Positions 34,863 to 47,378 of a stretch of DNA of 64,000 nt are shown one piece after another. The position numbers and the translations under genes are program-made. Below the pieces are notes generated by a model that saw only the letters and a list, made by a program, of their open reading frames with translations, was not told the DNA's origin and ran no database searches. The DNA is from Pseudofabraea citricarpa (taxonomy: Eukaryota > Ascomycota > Leotiomycetes > Helotiales > Dermateaceae), in NCBI GenBank assembly GCA_029641185.1, contig JAPWGK010000001.1, positions 3,794,501 through 3,858,500 of the forward strand. The letters are read 5' to 3'. How positions within the stretch are numbered: position 1 is the stretch's first letter; the number at the start of each line of letters is the position of its first letter.

Positions 34863-36681
34863 TCAGTCCGTCGAAACATTTCCCCCGTCCGGCTTTTGGG
34901 CGTAGACGACGCGTATCTCATGATACGAATGTACTCCTTTGTTACGCAGGGCGGCGCGAACCTCAGCCCTAGAGACAAGTTAGAATAGAAATATGACAGC
35001 CGACGCGCTGAGATGTGATGTGTGCTCCCGCGACAGCTACAACTACCACATGTGCGCCAGCCAGTGACGGGGTGGACGTGCAGAAAAACCTGGACTTCAG
35101 TTGGGTTCCACTATCACAGATCTTGATTAGTTTCAAATTTCCACTGATGGCGAGAACTGCACCACGTTTCAGATGCTTCACTTGTGCACACTTACTCCAT
35201 ATACTCTGGTCAACAGTGCAATTGCGTAGCCTTCGATGCCAGTTTCGAGGACGAGTTGGCCCCATCGTCCCAAATCCCTCAGCTTCGGGTCTCGCGGCCA
35301 GCCTCCTATCGGAGCTTTGTAAACGGTTTCGACGACGTTCACGAATCCCATGGCTTCGATACTTTCTCTCATCGTCTCACAGACAGCAAAGCTCTGACCA
35401 GTAATCTCTCCGGCTCTGGTAAATGTCTAGGTCCGGCTGTCAGTGAGGCCCATAATTAATACCGGACATGCAGGCTTGTCCGTGATTATTGGGCAACATA
35501 GACGCTGCACCTGGCACATAACATACAGTGGACCACCTCCTCAGAGGGCTATCAGGAGTAAGAGTGCCATCATCAGACTTGAGTTGTATTGATATTTCCA
35601 TCTGTTCGATGTATGCTCCTGGCTTCAGATGCCTACCAAGGATCAGCAGTGCAGATTGGTGGGTCATAAACCTCACCCCGAAAGGCGAGACAGTGTACGG
35701 ATATCAGAAACGGTCACAGAGACAGCAACTGGTGCCCTCGATCTAGAAGAAGGTGGACGGATAGCCCTGAAAGCTGGAACAACGAACAACACGTACTTGT
35801 AAACTTGCTTGTACAAAGCTGGCCAGTCACCAATACTCCCAAACAAGCAGCGGATGTGAATCAAGTCAAAATGGTCTGGTGGATAGGTCCATTCATCACG
35901 TGCATCATCAATCTCAAATCTGCAGTTTGGAGGTACCATATCTGGCTGGATTGGTGAAAGATCTGTACATTGTTAGTATGATCGCACATCATGTCTGGGC
36001 ATTTTGAGAATGGAAGTTGCTGACGAGCAGCACGTACCTGTTCCGAGGACCTGTGCGAGAGGATATTCATCGGCAAAGTCGATCGCCCATATTCCGGTTC
36101 CAGTTCCCAGGTCTAGCACCCTCTGTGAAGTGTCAAGATCATAGTTCGTCCCTCCAACCTCGAACCTCGATGTAACACGCGACCTAAGGGAGATCTTCTT
36201 GGCATCTTACCTGGATATCTTTTCGCACTGGTGCTAGCAAGAGCTTGCCATCAAGTACTAGAAGGTACTTGTGATGGCTTTACGAATCAGTAAGTGGGAA
36301 CAGTAGCTACGGCAGTTTCGCCCACCTGATGTCAAGATTCTCATTCTGTCGGTCATCATTCGGTGCCCTTACTCCTCATTAGTACTTACAACGTCAATAC
36401 TGGAGATAGACCTACCAGTAAGTGCCGTCTTTATATGCATGGTACCTTCTACCATTCTCAATCCGATACGCTGTGATGCTAGAATCAATGGAAAAGGTCT
36501 CTCCCGAACTTGGGTATGGTTAATACTAATCTGAACCATCACAGTGGCCAGCTTACAAGTCATCAGAAGAACCACTCCGGTCATCTCTCTGTATCGGCAA
36601 TCAGCCTCCTCTTTCATGGATACTTCAACGCAGTCAACATACAGCAACGATTCTATCATCCAGCTGTTCGGCAGTCGCCAT
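34863..36681 (-). CDS. LaeA-like SAM-dependent methyltransferase, 320 aa, eleven exons
   Basis: I assembled exons 36681-36643, 36588-36557, 36478-36416, 36367-36326, 36277-36211, 36122-36038, 35962-35797, 35632-35527, 35426-35196, 35110-35078 and 34961-34863; phases agree at every junction. The product begins [11 protein letters not shown] and contains the family entry motif [15 protein letters not shown]-binding motif I ([16 protein letters not shown], about 83-98) and the [16 protein letters not shown] segment follow, then [13 protein letters not shown]. The C-terminus is [10 protein letters not shown]. This is the class I methyltransferase family of LaeA and TdiE-like proteins, usually nuclear or cytosolic and linked to secondary metabolism. 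It is probably one of the many LaeA-like paralogues rather than LaeA itself. The unusually high exon number is of interest. Some acceptors (for example GAG and AAG) are weak. Confidence 0.8.
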
Positions 36682-37950
36682 TTTATGCACCCAAAACAAG
36701 GTTTCTTTCGCACGGAGGTGTAAATGATAGGCTTCCAGAAGAATATCAAGGTCCCGCGATACGGACTCTCGGGTCAGTCATCCATTGTTACACAAGTGGC
36801 GGGCTGCGTTCTTAATGGCTGCCGAGTTGGCATGCGTCAATAAATGATGCTGATATCCGAGGTAAGAGGGGTAAGACACAAGAGTCGAGTGGAGTGGATG
36901 ACTATTGGAGAAATGGCATGGCGCTGCTGTCAGATGCCAATGTCAGCTCTGGTTGAGCGATTGCCCGATTGCGGCTGTGAGGCCCCATTGCAGCCATCCA
37001 CATCGCATCGTCTGGCCAGCGGTGTCTGGCGGCGCAACGAGCGAAATTCCACCAGCTCACTTTGGGCTCGTTCTACGTGAGTCTGGCTGGTCTTGGTGCA
37101 TCAAAGTGTGGAGTCTCATGGAGTTGGTCGCTCGAAACGGATCGAGAGCCGGGATCGAGTAATCAGATTTCTGATATATTTCCCTGTTTGGGAGCTCGCG
37201 TCCCCACGTGATGACAGCGAATACTCCACTTGACTCGATGCATTCCAGGATCTTTTGCTGTACTACTTTTAAAGGCGTAATTTGAATCTACTAACAAGTA
37301 TTTTTTAAGCTAGGTTAGCTTTTTTCGGAGAGTACCTAGTCAACTTGCATTAATTTCTACCTGGTTGTGAGTGAATTCAAGTTACCCAACCATACGGGAA
37401 AGAGGCTGTTGAGCCTGGCTGCTGTAGCGAAACAAATCACTTGGCTATTAAATACAGGCAATGACTGAAAAATATCTCATGTCTACAAATTATATAGAAG
37501 TCAGAAATTAAATTGAAACCAAAAAGTGCACAGTGAATTGAGTAATCGAAAAGTGCACAAAATTTGGAATATATGCGTTCGCTAAAATTGAATAACATTT
37601 GACATATACTGACTTATCAACCAAAACCACCTGTATGGTCACCTCTGAGAATTCACAATTAATAAAAGCGATATAGCGGCCCCGAAGTATTCAAATTCCG
37701 AAAGTTATCTCACATGTCAATCCGAGATACAGCCCGGCGAAAGAAAACAAAAAATAAAATCCATTCGTTCTTTATCCTATAGCATCATAATCTTCCAATC
37801 ATACAAAATTTCATCCCACATTACATTATCATAAATTTATCATCCCAAAGTCTTTCCAAAATTCGGACCGCAAAATCCTAGATCCAAAAACGCCCCTTCC
37901 AAAGGAAATCCACCTCATGCAATCAAAACTTTCATGGGTGCTTGCCTTGT
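36682..37950. other. Intergenic, becoming AT-rich
   Basis: The left part (36682-37240) is the upstream region of the methyltransferase gene. 37250-37860 is AT-rich and non-coding. The right end is the 3' flank of the minus-strand membrane protein gene. No RNA gene or repeat was seen. Confidence 0.6.
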
Positions 37951-38740
37951 TCAATGTATGTTTTCGGGCCCGAGAGAGGCTTTGGAGGGGACGGCGATTG
38001 TCGCATTTGGGATACTCTCGATGTGCGCTGGCCATAACTTCAAGTTCATGTCTGATTTCTCGCTCTGATTAGGCTGTCAGTGATGTGAGTATAGTATAAG
38101 ACGAAAGAGATAAAACTTACACTGATGTTCCTCTTATGCACGATCTCGGCAAGACTATCTATCGCTTGTCTGGACTTACTCGAGCTCCTTTACAAGTCAA
38201 CAACACAATCGTTAGCCTCAGCCCATACTGTAATATAATATAAAGAATAACATACCTATCTTTAACAGAAGCATGCAACTTCTCAAGCGGATAACTCAAT
38301 TCTCTCCTCTTCTCCAACCCCTCCATACTCTTCCTCCTCATCAACTCAATCACATATCTCGCATGGGCTTTGCGCATATGTTTGTCTTTACGCGAGCCTT
38401 TACCTGCTTCGATGTCGAGCTCGCACTTGGGATCCATGATATCCTGCCACGAGCACAGCGCGATACGAATACTCGTATCCAGATCCTCGGCCGCATCCAG
38501 CAGTTCCACGTTAAACTTACCAAATTTCCGTGATGCATCGACGTCCCGCCGGATGACCATAGTAGTGAGGCTCAGCCTCTCAGCTTCGTGCGAGAGACGC
38601 TGGAAGTCTTTGGCGTAGAATCCTCGGGTCTTCCAGAGCCGGTGGGCGATGATGATGACTGCAACGCAGGAGATGAGGGCCACGACGCCGAGGAACGAGA
38701 GGAAAACCGAGCCAGCATAATCTTGAATCGTCATTGCCAT
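37951..38740 (-). CDS. Single-pass membrane protein of unknown function, 224 aa
   Basis: Exons are 38740-38256, 38187-38121 and 38073-37951; joins keep frame. A strong hydrophobic segment (about 12-34, VFLSFLGVVALISCVAVIII) near the N-terminus acts as a signal anchor. The rest is charged and helical, with Lys/Arg-rich stretches (GSRKDKHMRKAH and RRKSMEGLEKRREL) that could form a coiled coil facing the cytosol. The C-terminal tail is Ser-rich and polar. I do not recognise the family. A second AG upstream of the chosen exon 2 acceptor would give a different tail, but it does not keep a long frame. It sits alone between non-coding stretches. Confidence 0.6.
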
Positions 38741-39820
38741 TTCGTAAAATTCGTGTGTCTTTCTTTTTTGTTTGTCTTCTTTCTTGGGAGGATCAGATGA
38801 GGAGGCCTGTGGTGTGGGCGAGGTCCGGGAGATATATATTGGGAAGAGGGCTTGCCGCAGGGTACATGTTTACTCGGCTGGCAGGTAAGGAATGTACAAC
38901 GCGCGAAACTCAATGCTTGAGCACGGCAACGCGTTCACGATGATCCATTATTCCCGCCAGGAATGGTGGGGAGGCGTAGAACAAAATTCCCCTTGTTCCC
39001 TTGTCGTGGCTAGACCAGTGTCCCGTGTCGAAGAGAGTGCCGATTTTCGATAATCACGTGGAGCAAGTCAAGACGGGAAAGGCATGTGAGGTTCTACTCA
39101 GGTGCCGTGGTGATAGCTTTTGTATGATAGATTGTGATGGCACAAAGTATAACAAGATTGATAGGACTCCTTTCGAGCTGAAATCTGCGAACGCTGTATT
39201 CCAAACTATTCTACTCCAAAGCCAGTAGAAGGCATAGTTGAGACCAGTCTTTGGAAATTGCCACACCTCAAGAGAAGCCGAGAGTACAGAAAGGAGAGAC
39301 ACCCACAATGTTCAACAGTGAAGTGAAAACCAGAAGGCAGGAAAAGTTGCGAGGAGATGAAATGGGTTGGGTCCAGCGGCTTCCAAAGCGACTCCCTCAA
39401 TTGCCTTTTGAAAACCACCTGCACGAGTCTCATATCCCAAGACAACAAAAGACGCCCAAGGCAATAGTCCTTAACTTAAACCCACGGCCCAATATTGAAT
39501 CATGTAGCTACTGCGAGGCAAATAGATTATGAGTGAAAAAGCAAAGTTGAAGGACGGCAGCCTGCATTCACGTGATGCAGTTTGCAGGCAGCATCAACCT
39601 CCTTGCTTCACATGGCATAAATTATATTGAATCATGTGCTTTCGCGTGGGAATCGCGGCGAGACGGCGCGTTTGCTGATGATATTCACTCGTGTGTAGTG
39701 TTTGTCTTGGAACCGTGTCAATCAACCTCGATCCAACTTTCATTCCAACCTTGGACCTTCAACCACCTCCATCCACCCCCATCTCACACGTTGTGTCATT
39801 CACAGAAGAAACCAGTCATC
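38741..39820. other. Divergent intergenic region between membrane protein and oxygenase-like genes
   Basis: No gene is supported. CA/CT-rich sequence (39720-39800) lies directly upstream of the plus-strand start. A 93-codon frame at 39251-39532 is highly basic and has no domain character. Confidence 0.6.
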
Positions 39821-41537
39821 ATGTCTGATACGTTGAATGCATCATCGGATGACTCGCGAACATCTTCTACAACCCTCCTCGACGAGATCCGCACAGCCGT
39901 CGCAGGTTACGAAGCAAAGGCAAACTATGCATGCGGTGGTAGCATCCCCATCTCCGCCAACCCAGTGCGTGAGTACGGCTCAAGTGAGAACCCCATCAAC
40001 TGCCCTCCTGTGACACTCCGCTTCGATACTGCGGACGGAGGTCAATCCAAGATCCATTTCCCCTGCCGCAACCAGGATGAGCTGAAGGAGTTGCTAAAGG
40101 CATGTGCACCGGCTACTTTTGGCTTTGAAGGTAATGATGTACTGGACGAAACATACCGTAAGGCGGGAAAGTTGGATGATTCGCAATTCTGTATCGACTG
40201 GCACCCCACCGAGTATGGCATTGTCGACGCCATTAAACAAGCACTCCTTCCTGGAATTTATGACGGAAAGTTGAAAGGCTCTAACACCATTGAAGAGCAT
40301 CGGGGTGTTATTGCTGAACTATACAAGCTAAACGTAAGATTATTAGCTTCAAATATGCCACATTAGAACCAACTAACCATTGCTAGATCTACTCTGGTCC
40401 TTCGGGCAAGTTCCAGAAGCATGTTGATACACCAAGAGGACCTACACAATTCGGTTCTCTTGTTGTGTGCCTTCCAGTTAACCACCAAGGTTTGTTGTAG
40501 TCAATCTCCTGCTATTTGGCATCACTGATAAGCGACAGGTGGACAGTTGCGAGTCGCTCATAAAGGCCAGGACACCTTTTTCGCTTGGGGTGCAGAGGAA
40601 CAAAACATGGTAAAATGGGCCGCGTTTTACAGCGATTGCGAGCACGAAGTTCTCGAGGTAAAGAGCGGCCACCGTGTTACACTGACATACAATTTGTACG
40701 TCTGTGAGCAATCAGGTGGCCTGCTTAATCCATATCCAACAGCAGACCCATCCTTGTATCCGCTTTACAAAGTAGCAAAGAATATCGTAGACCAGCCAGT
40801 GTTCATGAAGCGAGGTAAGTCGAGCTCAATATTGATACTAGGCGTTGATGCTTATTGTTTAATATACAGGTGGGGTGATCGGTTTCTTTTGCCGACATTT
40901 ATATGCACACAATCGATGCAATACGAATGAGCGCATGCCATTTGCTCTCAAAGGTATTGACGTAGCTGTCTTCAGCATATTCAAAGTCTTGGGATTTAAA
41001 GTACACGTCCGGCCTGTGTTGGATAATGACGAGTTCGCATATAATGATCAAAAGAGCGATTTTGAAGTACGAAGCAGAATAGGCAAGGCTTTTCATGCCA
41101 TGAAATTAATAAATACTGAGTTTTGTGGGGGCGATGATGATCTTGAAGGCGTAAGGCACAAATGCTCCCTAGTATGAGACGCTTCTTTACGCTAATATAT
41201 ATGGTAGTTCATCAGCGGTGGCTGGCGCTTACGTAGTTGGAAGGGCATTAGATGGCTGAACACACCTACGAAAGATGGAATGGAGCTTGCCTATGTGGGA
41301 TTGAGATATGGCAATGAGACAGACCTTATGTGGCATTACTCACATGCTGCAATCCTGATCGTGGTCCCCGCCGCGAGCGATAGAAACATCATTCCCGGCT
41401 CCGACCAAGTTCTTGTGTCTGAGCCAATGGTTTCTCCTGAACAAGTGGCTGCTCCTGAAGAAGTTCCTGCGTCTGGAGAGGTTGTTGTTTCGGACCGAGC
41501 AACTGTAGACAGTGATCCAGCTCAGATGGAGACATAG
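39821..41537 (+). CDS. 2-oxoglutarate/Fe(II)-dependent oxygenase-like protein, 500 aa
   Basis: Exons are 39821-40333, 40387-40489, 40539-40814, 40870-41150 and 41208-41537. The jelly-roll core is visible: GKFQKHVDTPR gives the HxD iron pair (about H183, D185). A distal His (about H241 in SDCEHEV) and an Arg ten residues later (about R251 in GHRVTLTYN) match the third iron ligand and the 2-oxoglutarate anchor of prolyl-4-hydroxylase-type dioxygenases. The N-terminal 170 residues contain LRFDTADGGQSKIHFPCR, typical of this fungal group. The C-terminal tail is a Pro/Glu/Val-rich low-complexity segment. Substrate and pathway are unknown. No signal peptide is seen, so a cytosolic or nuclear place is likely. 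Confidence 0.8.
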
Positions 41538-42023
41538 ATAGAGCCTTGGGAAGGGTCCTCAAAATGTTTTTCAGTATTAGTAGATTCATGGGACAACCTG
41601 AACGCTAGAGAGGATCATGGTCGTGTCTGTTAGCAACAAGCAAATTGCATGGCAAAAATAAACATTTGATGACCTTACAGAAATCTATAGATATGCAGCG
41701 TGACATAGTGCATTAGTAGATTGTTGTGGCAAGGAACATGATGCGTGTGGCACTCACTTGAATTGTAGATGAAGATGAGCAACGTACCTAGGAAATATTT
41801 GCTTTGCTGAGAAGAGTTCTTGAGCAACTAGGCAGCCGAGTTTTGATGCATTGCCCTTCGGCGGAACGAGTAGGAAGAACACTTGGTAATGGAAAGTCAC
41901 ATGGAGAACTAAAACGATGGAGTAATTCAGTCACACTTGTATTAAATCAGTAATTTATCTTCCGAGCGCCTGTGCAATGCAGCGCTTGAATGCCTGAACG
42001 CCGTGGAGTCCATCCCTCCTTTA
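41538..42023. other. Convergent intergenic region
   Basis: These 486 bases separate the 3' ends of the oxygenase-like and AP-2 mu genes and must hold both polyadenylation regions. No gene or repeat is visible. Confidence 0.6.
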
Positions 42024-43446
42024 TCAAAACCTATGCATCGTTAGTAACGTTACTTCGAATGGAAAATGAACAAATCATGTTACCTTATCTCATAAGAACC
42101 TGCCCTCGTCATATATCTGACCCACTTGACACTCGAATAATTACTCTTCTCGAAGACCTTCAGATATCTCACCAATAATCCAGAGCTCGTAAACATCAAC
42201 AAACTAAAATTCAAACTAAGCGGTGGTCTACTCCATGCTTTCTGGTTCGTCATGCTTGTCAAGGTTGCCTCAGCACTAAGAACAAATTCGTTCTGTCCAG
42301 TGAAACGAGGGATTTTCCACACAATATTATTTTCGCTGGGTTCGTATTTCGCTTTTCCTTGGGTGCAGCGCTCTGTGATGCGTGCAGTGTTCAAAGGTGT
42401 AGGGACCCGAACAACAACATTGGTAGCGAACAATTTGCTGCCGTAGTTGGCACGGATGGCTATGCTGTATTCTACTTTTGTCTTACCAACTTCGTTGACG
42501 ATAGCATGTACCTTGAAAGGCAGGTTGACATTTTCCGTAGCTCGATATCGCATTAATTCAAACTCACCATCTGGAGGGATGAACGAGATGATACGGTCGG
42601 TGTCAAATTTCCCTAACTTTACGCATTGATGAAACTGGCAGTCCTCGAGCGTAACGCTGCCAGCTGCTGCTTTGGTGGCTTTTGTACCCATACGATTTCC
42701 AGATGGAAGAGAAGATAGACTGTCACCGTCGAGAAGTAATCTGTCGTTGAGTCCAAATTTACATTCGGGAGTGCCGGAAAGGTATGCGCGCATCACGATT
42801 TGCCCATTGACATCTGCTCGCAGGACCGTGCCTGTAGCAGACATCAAAAGATTCACATCTTCGATGACATCAACGAAAGCCTCATTCTTGCGGTATTTGA
42901 CATCTGCTTTCCTCCACGACAGCGCGCCCGTGGCTTGCATTGTAATCTTGGCCGAATCTTCCATTGTTCTCTCGGACTTGACTCCCTCGGTGGTAATATA
43001 CATCTTCAGCGTATCGGTTTCGGTATTCTGCGGATATCCAAAATCGAGGATCTCTGTAACGATACTGTTAGTAGGCAGTCGAGCGGTTTGCAGTGTTCAT
43101 AGGGCCTACCATCTAAGAGCTCGTAAACAAGCACAAAGTTATTCTTGACGGCTTCTTCGTCAAACTTCGCAAAATATCCCTTGCCCAGCGCGATCAACCT
43201 ATAAAGGAATTCGAAGACTAGAGCAGCATTGGCATTACTCTTGGTAATAGCAACCAGGTATATGTTCTCGTGCTTGACATGACTGAAAGTCGTGCTCCCC
43301 AGTGTCAGAATGGGAGATCGTACTTGCGCATTTGATATGACTTGGATTCGGAAGACGTCCGCGAGCCGTGGTCTGCAGTCATTTCGAAAGGCACGAAAGA
43401 TGAGGTTCTCGCCTTTCTGATTGAATATCAATATGCCGGAAAGCAT
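42024..43446 (-). CDS. APM4: AP-2 clathrin adaptor complex subunit mu, 437 aa
   Basis: Exons are 43446-43110, 43053-42084 and 42030-42024. The last coding exon is only seven bases and supplies the final Phe and stop, giving the conserved adaptin ending YEIRF. The N-terminal longin-like domain (about 1-140) begins MLSGILIFNQKGENLIFRAF, and the mu homology domain follows (about 170-437), with AFVDVIEDVNLLMS and the cargo-binding fold. The protein recognises sorting signals on plasma-membrane cargo and links them to clathrin during endocytosis, as part of the AP-2 heterotetramer. AP-1 mu is the main alternative; the FRNDCRPRLADVFRIQ start fits AP-2 better. The gene symbol follows yeast usage. 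Confidence 0.9.
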
Positions 43447-43940
43447 CTTGATTATGAGTTGGCGCGATGGTAGGATTATGAACTATGAGAGACGGCTTTA
43501 ACGTTGTTGATGTGGGGGAGCTCGTGAGGCTCGTGAGGCTCGGAAGACTAGCGCAGCTGGTCGCCGACCCCTGAATCTTGTCCTGAACAACGATACGCGT
43601 TGGAAGATGCTAAGATTGAGCGTGTCAACACATTGTTCTTCCTGCACGTAAACGTATTTCGATGCTGCGAGCCTCTTAAGGAACCAAGCTTAGTAATTTC
43701 TGTTGTAATAAATCTTTCTCAGCTCGTCGCGTAGCTACTTCACAAATGCATAGCCGAAGAAAGTATGGTATTGATGCATTCATTCCATTTACAAAGTTGC
43801 AAGCAACCGCCTCCTACTCAGGTTACACAGGGAATTGCTAGCTGTACACGAAAAGAGGTATAGACCAAGTGAAAACCCACCAGATAAAATGCATTAGCGC
43901 TCCATGCCATAGCCCACACCATCTAATTCAACACAAACAC
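43447..43940. other. Intergenic between AP-2 mu and LSC1
   Basis: This is the upstream region of the AP-2 mu gene and the 3' flank of the succinyl-CoA ligase gene. Nothing further is seen. Confidence 0.6.
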
Positions 43941-45193
43941 TTAGATCAAATCACGTCTTACAAACTCGCCGTGCAAGGTCTTTCCAAGCATAGCGGGACT
44001 TCGCTCAACAATAACGCCAGCGGCCTCAAGGGCAGCAATCTTCGAATCGGCACCTCCCTTTCCACCGCTAACAATAGCACCGGCGTGACCCATTCTGCGT
44101 CCAGGAGGAGCAGAGATTCCGGCGATGAAGCTGACTACTGGCTTCTGGGCAGTGTTGTACTCCTTCAAGAATTCGGCAGCATCTTCCTCGGCTGATCCAC
44201 CAATCTCACCAATCATGATGATACCATCAGTCTCCTCGTCTTCCAAGAACACCTTCAAGCAGTCGATGAAGTTAGTTCCCGAGAAAGGATCTCCACCGAT
44301 ACCAACAACAAGAGATTGTCCAAGACCAGTTTGTGTGGTTTGGTTGACAGCCTCATAGGTCAAAGTTCCTGATCGAGAAACGATACCAATACGTCCGCGC
44401 TTGTGAATGAATCCTGGCATAATGCCAATCTTACATTGTCCGGGAGCGATAAGACCTGGGCAGTTGGGTCCGACCAAACGTGTCTTTCCTTGTGTCTTGA
44501 GGATATCGGTAATGCGGACCATGTCTGTAAGAAAATCAGTAACAGTTTGGTAGTCGTTATTCAAGGGAGCTAACCGTGTTGTGGAATACCCTCAGTGATG
44601 CTTGGCATTTATTAGTCTAAAACCGGTACACAAAGATAGGATTTACATACCATACTACCAAAGGAATTTCAGCAGCAATAGCCTCCTCAATACCAGCAGC
44701 AGCAAGCGGGGGTCTGAGATGTGTTGTTAGCTAAGTGCCTCGGCCACTCCTGTAATGCCTCATACGGTACGAAAATGGCAGATGCGGTTGCACCAGCTTG
44801 CTTTACTGCCTCCTCTACGGTTGCGAAGACGGGCAAATCAAGATGTGTCTGTCCGGCCTTCTTTGGGTTTGTTCCACCGACGACTTGGGTTCCTAAATCC
44901 CCTATCAGAGCTTCTTCAGGGTGTTTATCTTCGTTTGACACGTACCGTATTCGATAGCTTGTTGCGCGTGGAAACTAAGCGGTCCTGTTAGCCTTTTGAT
45001 TGCGGGAAAAGAGGTTCTAGATATGTACTAACGTTCCCTGCTTTCCGGTGAATCCTTGGTAGATGACCTTGGTGTCCTTGCTAATTCGCAAGTTCGAAGC
45101 TGTAGCAGCATACGCGGAAGTCGAGGTGGAATAGGCCTGCTTGCGTAAAGCAGCCTGCATAGCAGGTCTGGTACATCTTGAAATAGCCTGCAT
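43941..45193 (-). CDS. LSC1: Succinyl-CoA ligase (ADP/GDP-forming) alpha subunit, mitochondrial, 329 aa
   Basis: Exons are 45193-45033, 44974-44946, 44892-44766, 44713-44651, 44600-44575 and 44524-43941. The enzyme interconverts succinyl-CoA and succinate with substrate-level phosphorylation in the TCA cycle. The N-terminal 30 or so residues are basic and hydroxylated ([16 protein letters not shown]), a mitochondrial presequence. The CoA-binding domain starts at [19 protein letters not shown] and includes GGTNPKKAG. The C-terminal part carries VGPNCPGL and the active-site phosphohistidine in [13 protein letters not shown] (about H282). It is divergent from ELP3. Exons as short as 26 and 29 nt were needed; all restore expected family sequence. 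Length is normal for the family. Confidence 0.95.
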
Positions 45194-45539
45194 CTTGTCG
45201 ATGACAATTGATAACAGGAAATGAGAGAGGTTTTAGGAAATTGGAGATGAGATTGAGGTTGTAGCTTTCAAAATAACCTCAAGTCTCAAAGCTCTCTCGG
45301 GCCAGCACGGCACGTGCATGCTTCTCTCGGAAAATCATTAACGACTTTGCCCGAAAGGCGGTGAGCTCGTTCTAATTCTGCCCACATCGATATCGCGCTT
45401 GTCAAATTATTATTCGAGGTGAACCCCTCCATGCGCGACTCAAGGCTCACCCAGGGATTCTTTGCACATCACTGCCTTTTTACAACTCCAATTCCTGTGT
45501 TTTCACCACGCCATTATCTGTAGAATTTCTCGTCACAAA
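45194..45539. promoter_or_regulatory. Bidirectional promoter of LSC1 and ELP3
   Basis: The two start codons are 346 bp apart in opposite directions. No gene fits between them. No TATA box is evident. Confidence 0.55.
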
Positions 45540-47378
45540 ATGGCCACCGAAACTTTGACGCTGACTGAAAGGGCGAGGAAACCAAAGGACCCAAATCTAC
45601 CTCCAGAGAATGAACGATACTTAAGATGCTGTTCAGATATTGCCAGCTTTCTTATTCAGGACCATGAAGCGCAGCAAGACCCCACAGTTCCTCGGAAAGA
45701 TATCAATCTAAATAGTCTTCGCTCGAAGATGTCGAAAAAGCACAGGCTGAGCAATATACCGCCATTGACGGCGATTATTGCTGCTATACCTGAGCACTAC
45801 AAGAAATATATCATGCCAAAACTTCTTGCAAAGCCAATAAGTATGTATTGTCATGTAGATCAATGGCACATGCTAACACCCCTCAGGAAGCGCGTCGGGT
45901 ATTGCAGTCGTTGCTGTTATGTGCAAACCTCATCGGTGCCCGCATATTGCCTATACTGGAAACATTTGCGTATACTGTCCTGGTGGCCCAGATTCAGATT
46001 TCGAGTACTCTACCCAATCCTACACTGGATACGAACCTACGTCTATGCGAGCTATTCGAGCACGGTATGATCCTTTTGAACAAGCAAGAGGTCGGGTAGA
46101 TCAGATCAAGTCTTTAGGTCATAGTGTAGACAAGGTGGAGTACATCATCATGGGCGGAACTTTCATGTCCTTGCCAGAAAGCTATCGCGACGGGTTCATC
46201 TCACAACTACATAATGCGCTGAGCGGGTATCAGGGAAACAATGTGGATGAGGCGGTACAAGCTGGAGAGATGAGTAACATCAAATGTGTTGGCATCACAA
46301 TTGAAACCCGGCCCGATTACTGTTTGCAACCTCATCTATCGGATATGCTGAGATATGGCTGCACTCGATTGGAAATCGGTGTACAGTCACTCTATGAAGA
46401 TGTTGCTCGGGACACCAATAGAGGCCATACAGTTGCATCAGTCGCAGAAACGTTCTGCTTTGCAAAAGATGCAGGATTCAAGGTTGTCAGCCATATGATG
46501 CCCGATTTACCTAATGTTGGAATGGAGAGAGATCTTGACCAATTCCGAGAATATTTTGAGAACCCTGCATTTCGGACAGACGGTCTGAAGATCTACCCGA
46601 CACTTGTGATTCGTGGTACAGGCCTGTACGAGCTTTGGCGAACTGGAAGATACAAGAACTACACACCGAACGCGCTCATTGATATTGTTGCACGTATTCT
46701 GGCTCTCATACCTCCGTGGACTCGCATTTACCGTGTGCAAAGAGACATTCCGATGCCTTTAGTTACTTCAGGTGTTGAGAATGGAAATCTCCGAGAGTTG
46801 GCTCTAAGCAGAATGAAGGATTTTGGTACAACTTGTCGAGACGTTCGAACTAGAGAAGTTGGTATCAATGAAGTCAAAAACAAGATTCGTCCCTCTCAGG
46901 TAGAGCTTGTCCGCCGAGATTACACAGCGAATGGTGGCTGGGAAACATTTTTGGCCTATGAGGATCCAAAACAGGACATCCTTATTGGTCTTCTTCGTTT
47001 GCGAAAGTGCTCAACGACACACACCTTCAGACCTGAATTAACTGGTCAACCTACAAGTCTCGTGCGTGAACTTCACGTCTATGGTTCTGCTGTGCCAGTT
47101 CATGCGAGAGACCCGAGAAAATTCCAACATCAGGGTTATGGTACACTATTAATGGAGGAAGCATACCGTATTGCACGAGATGAACACGGTAGCTCAAAAA
47201 TCAGTGTCATCAGTGGGGTTGGTACAAGAGACTACTACCGTCGATTGGGGTACTGGCTTGATGGTAAGTACACATGACACTTCCCTCGTGACAAATAAGC
47301 TAACGACGAACAGGTCCGTATATGAGCAAGACAATAACACCCCGGGATGAAGATGAAAGTGACGATGAAGATTTCTAA
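45540..47378 (+). CDS. ELP3: Elongator complex catalytic subunit Elp3, 580 aa
   Basis: Exons are 45540-45840, 45887-47263 and 47314-47378. Elp3 is the tRNA-modifying subunit of Elongator, which forms carbonylmethyl-type modifications at wobble uridine 34. The radical-SAM domain has the Cx9Cx2C cluster motif in [14 protein letters not shown] (about C118, C128, C131). Other family marks are [34 protein letters not shown] and [12 protein letters not shown]. The C-terminal acetyltransferase (GNAT) domain has [16 protein letters not shown] (about 515-530) and ends [16 protein letters not shown] with an acidic tail. Length and motifs are those of an intact, active enzyme. The ATG at 45540 is the first in frame after upstream sequence lacking one. 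Confidence 0.97.

Noticed and set aside
31732..36681. Secondary-metabolite cluster (MFS transporter plus LaeA-like methyltransferase)
   Set aside because: There is no backbone enzyme or other biosynthetic gene within the window, and the two genes are separated by 1.5 kb of non-coding DNA.
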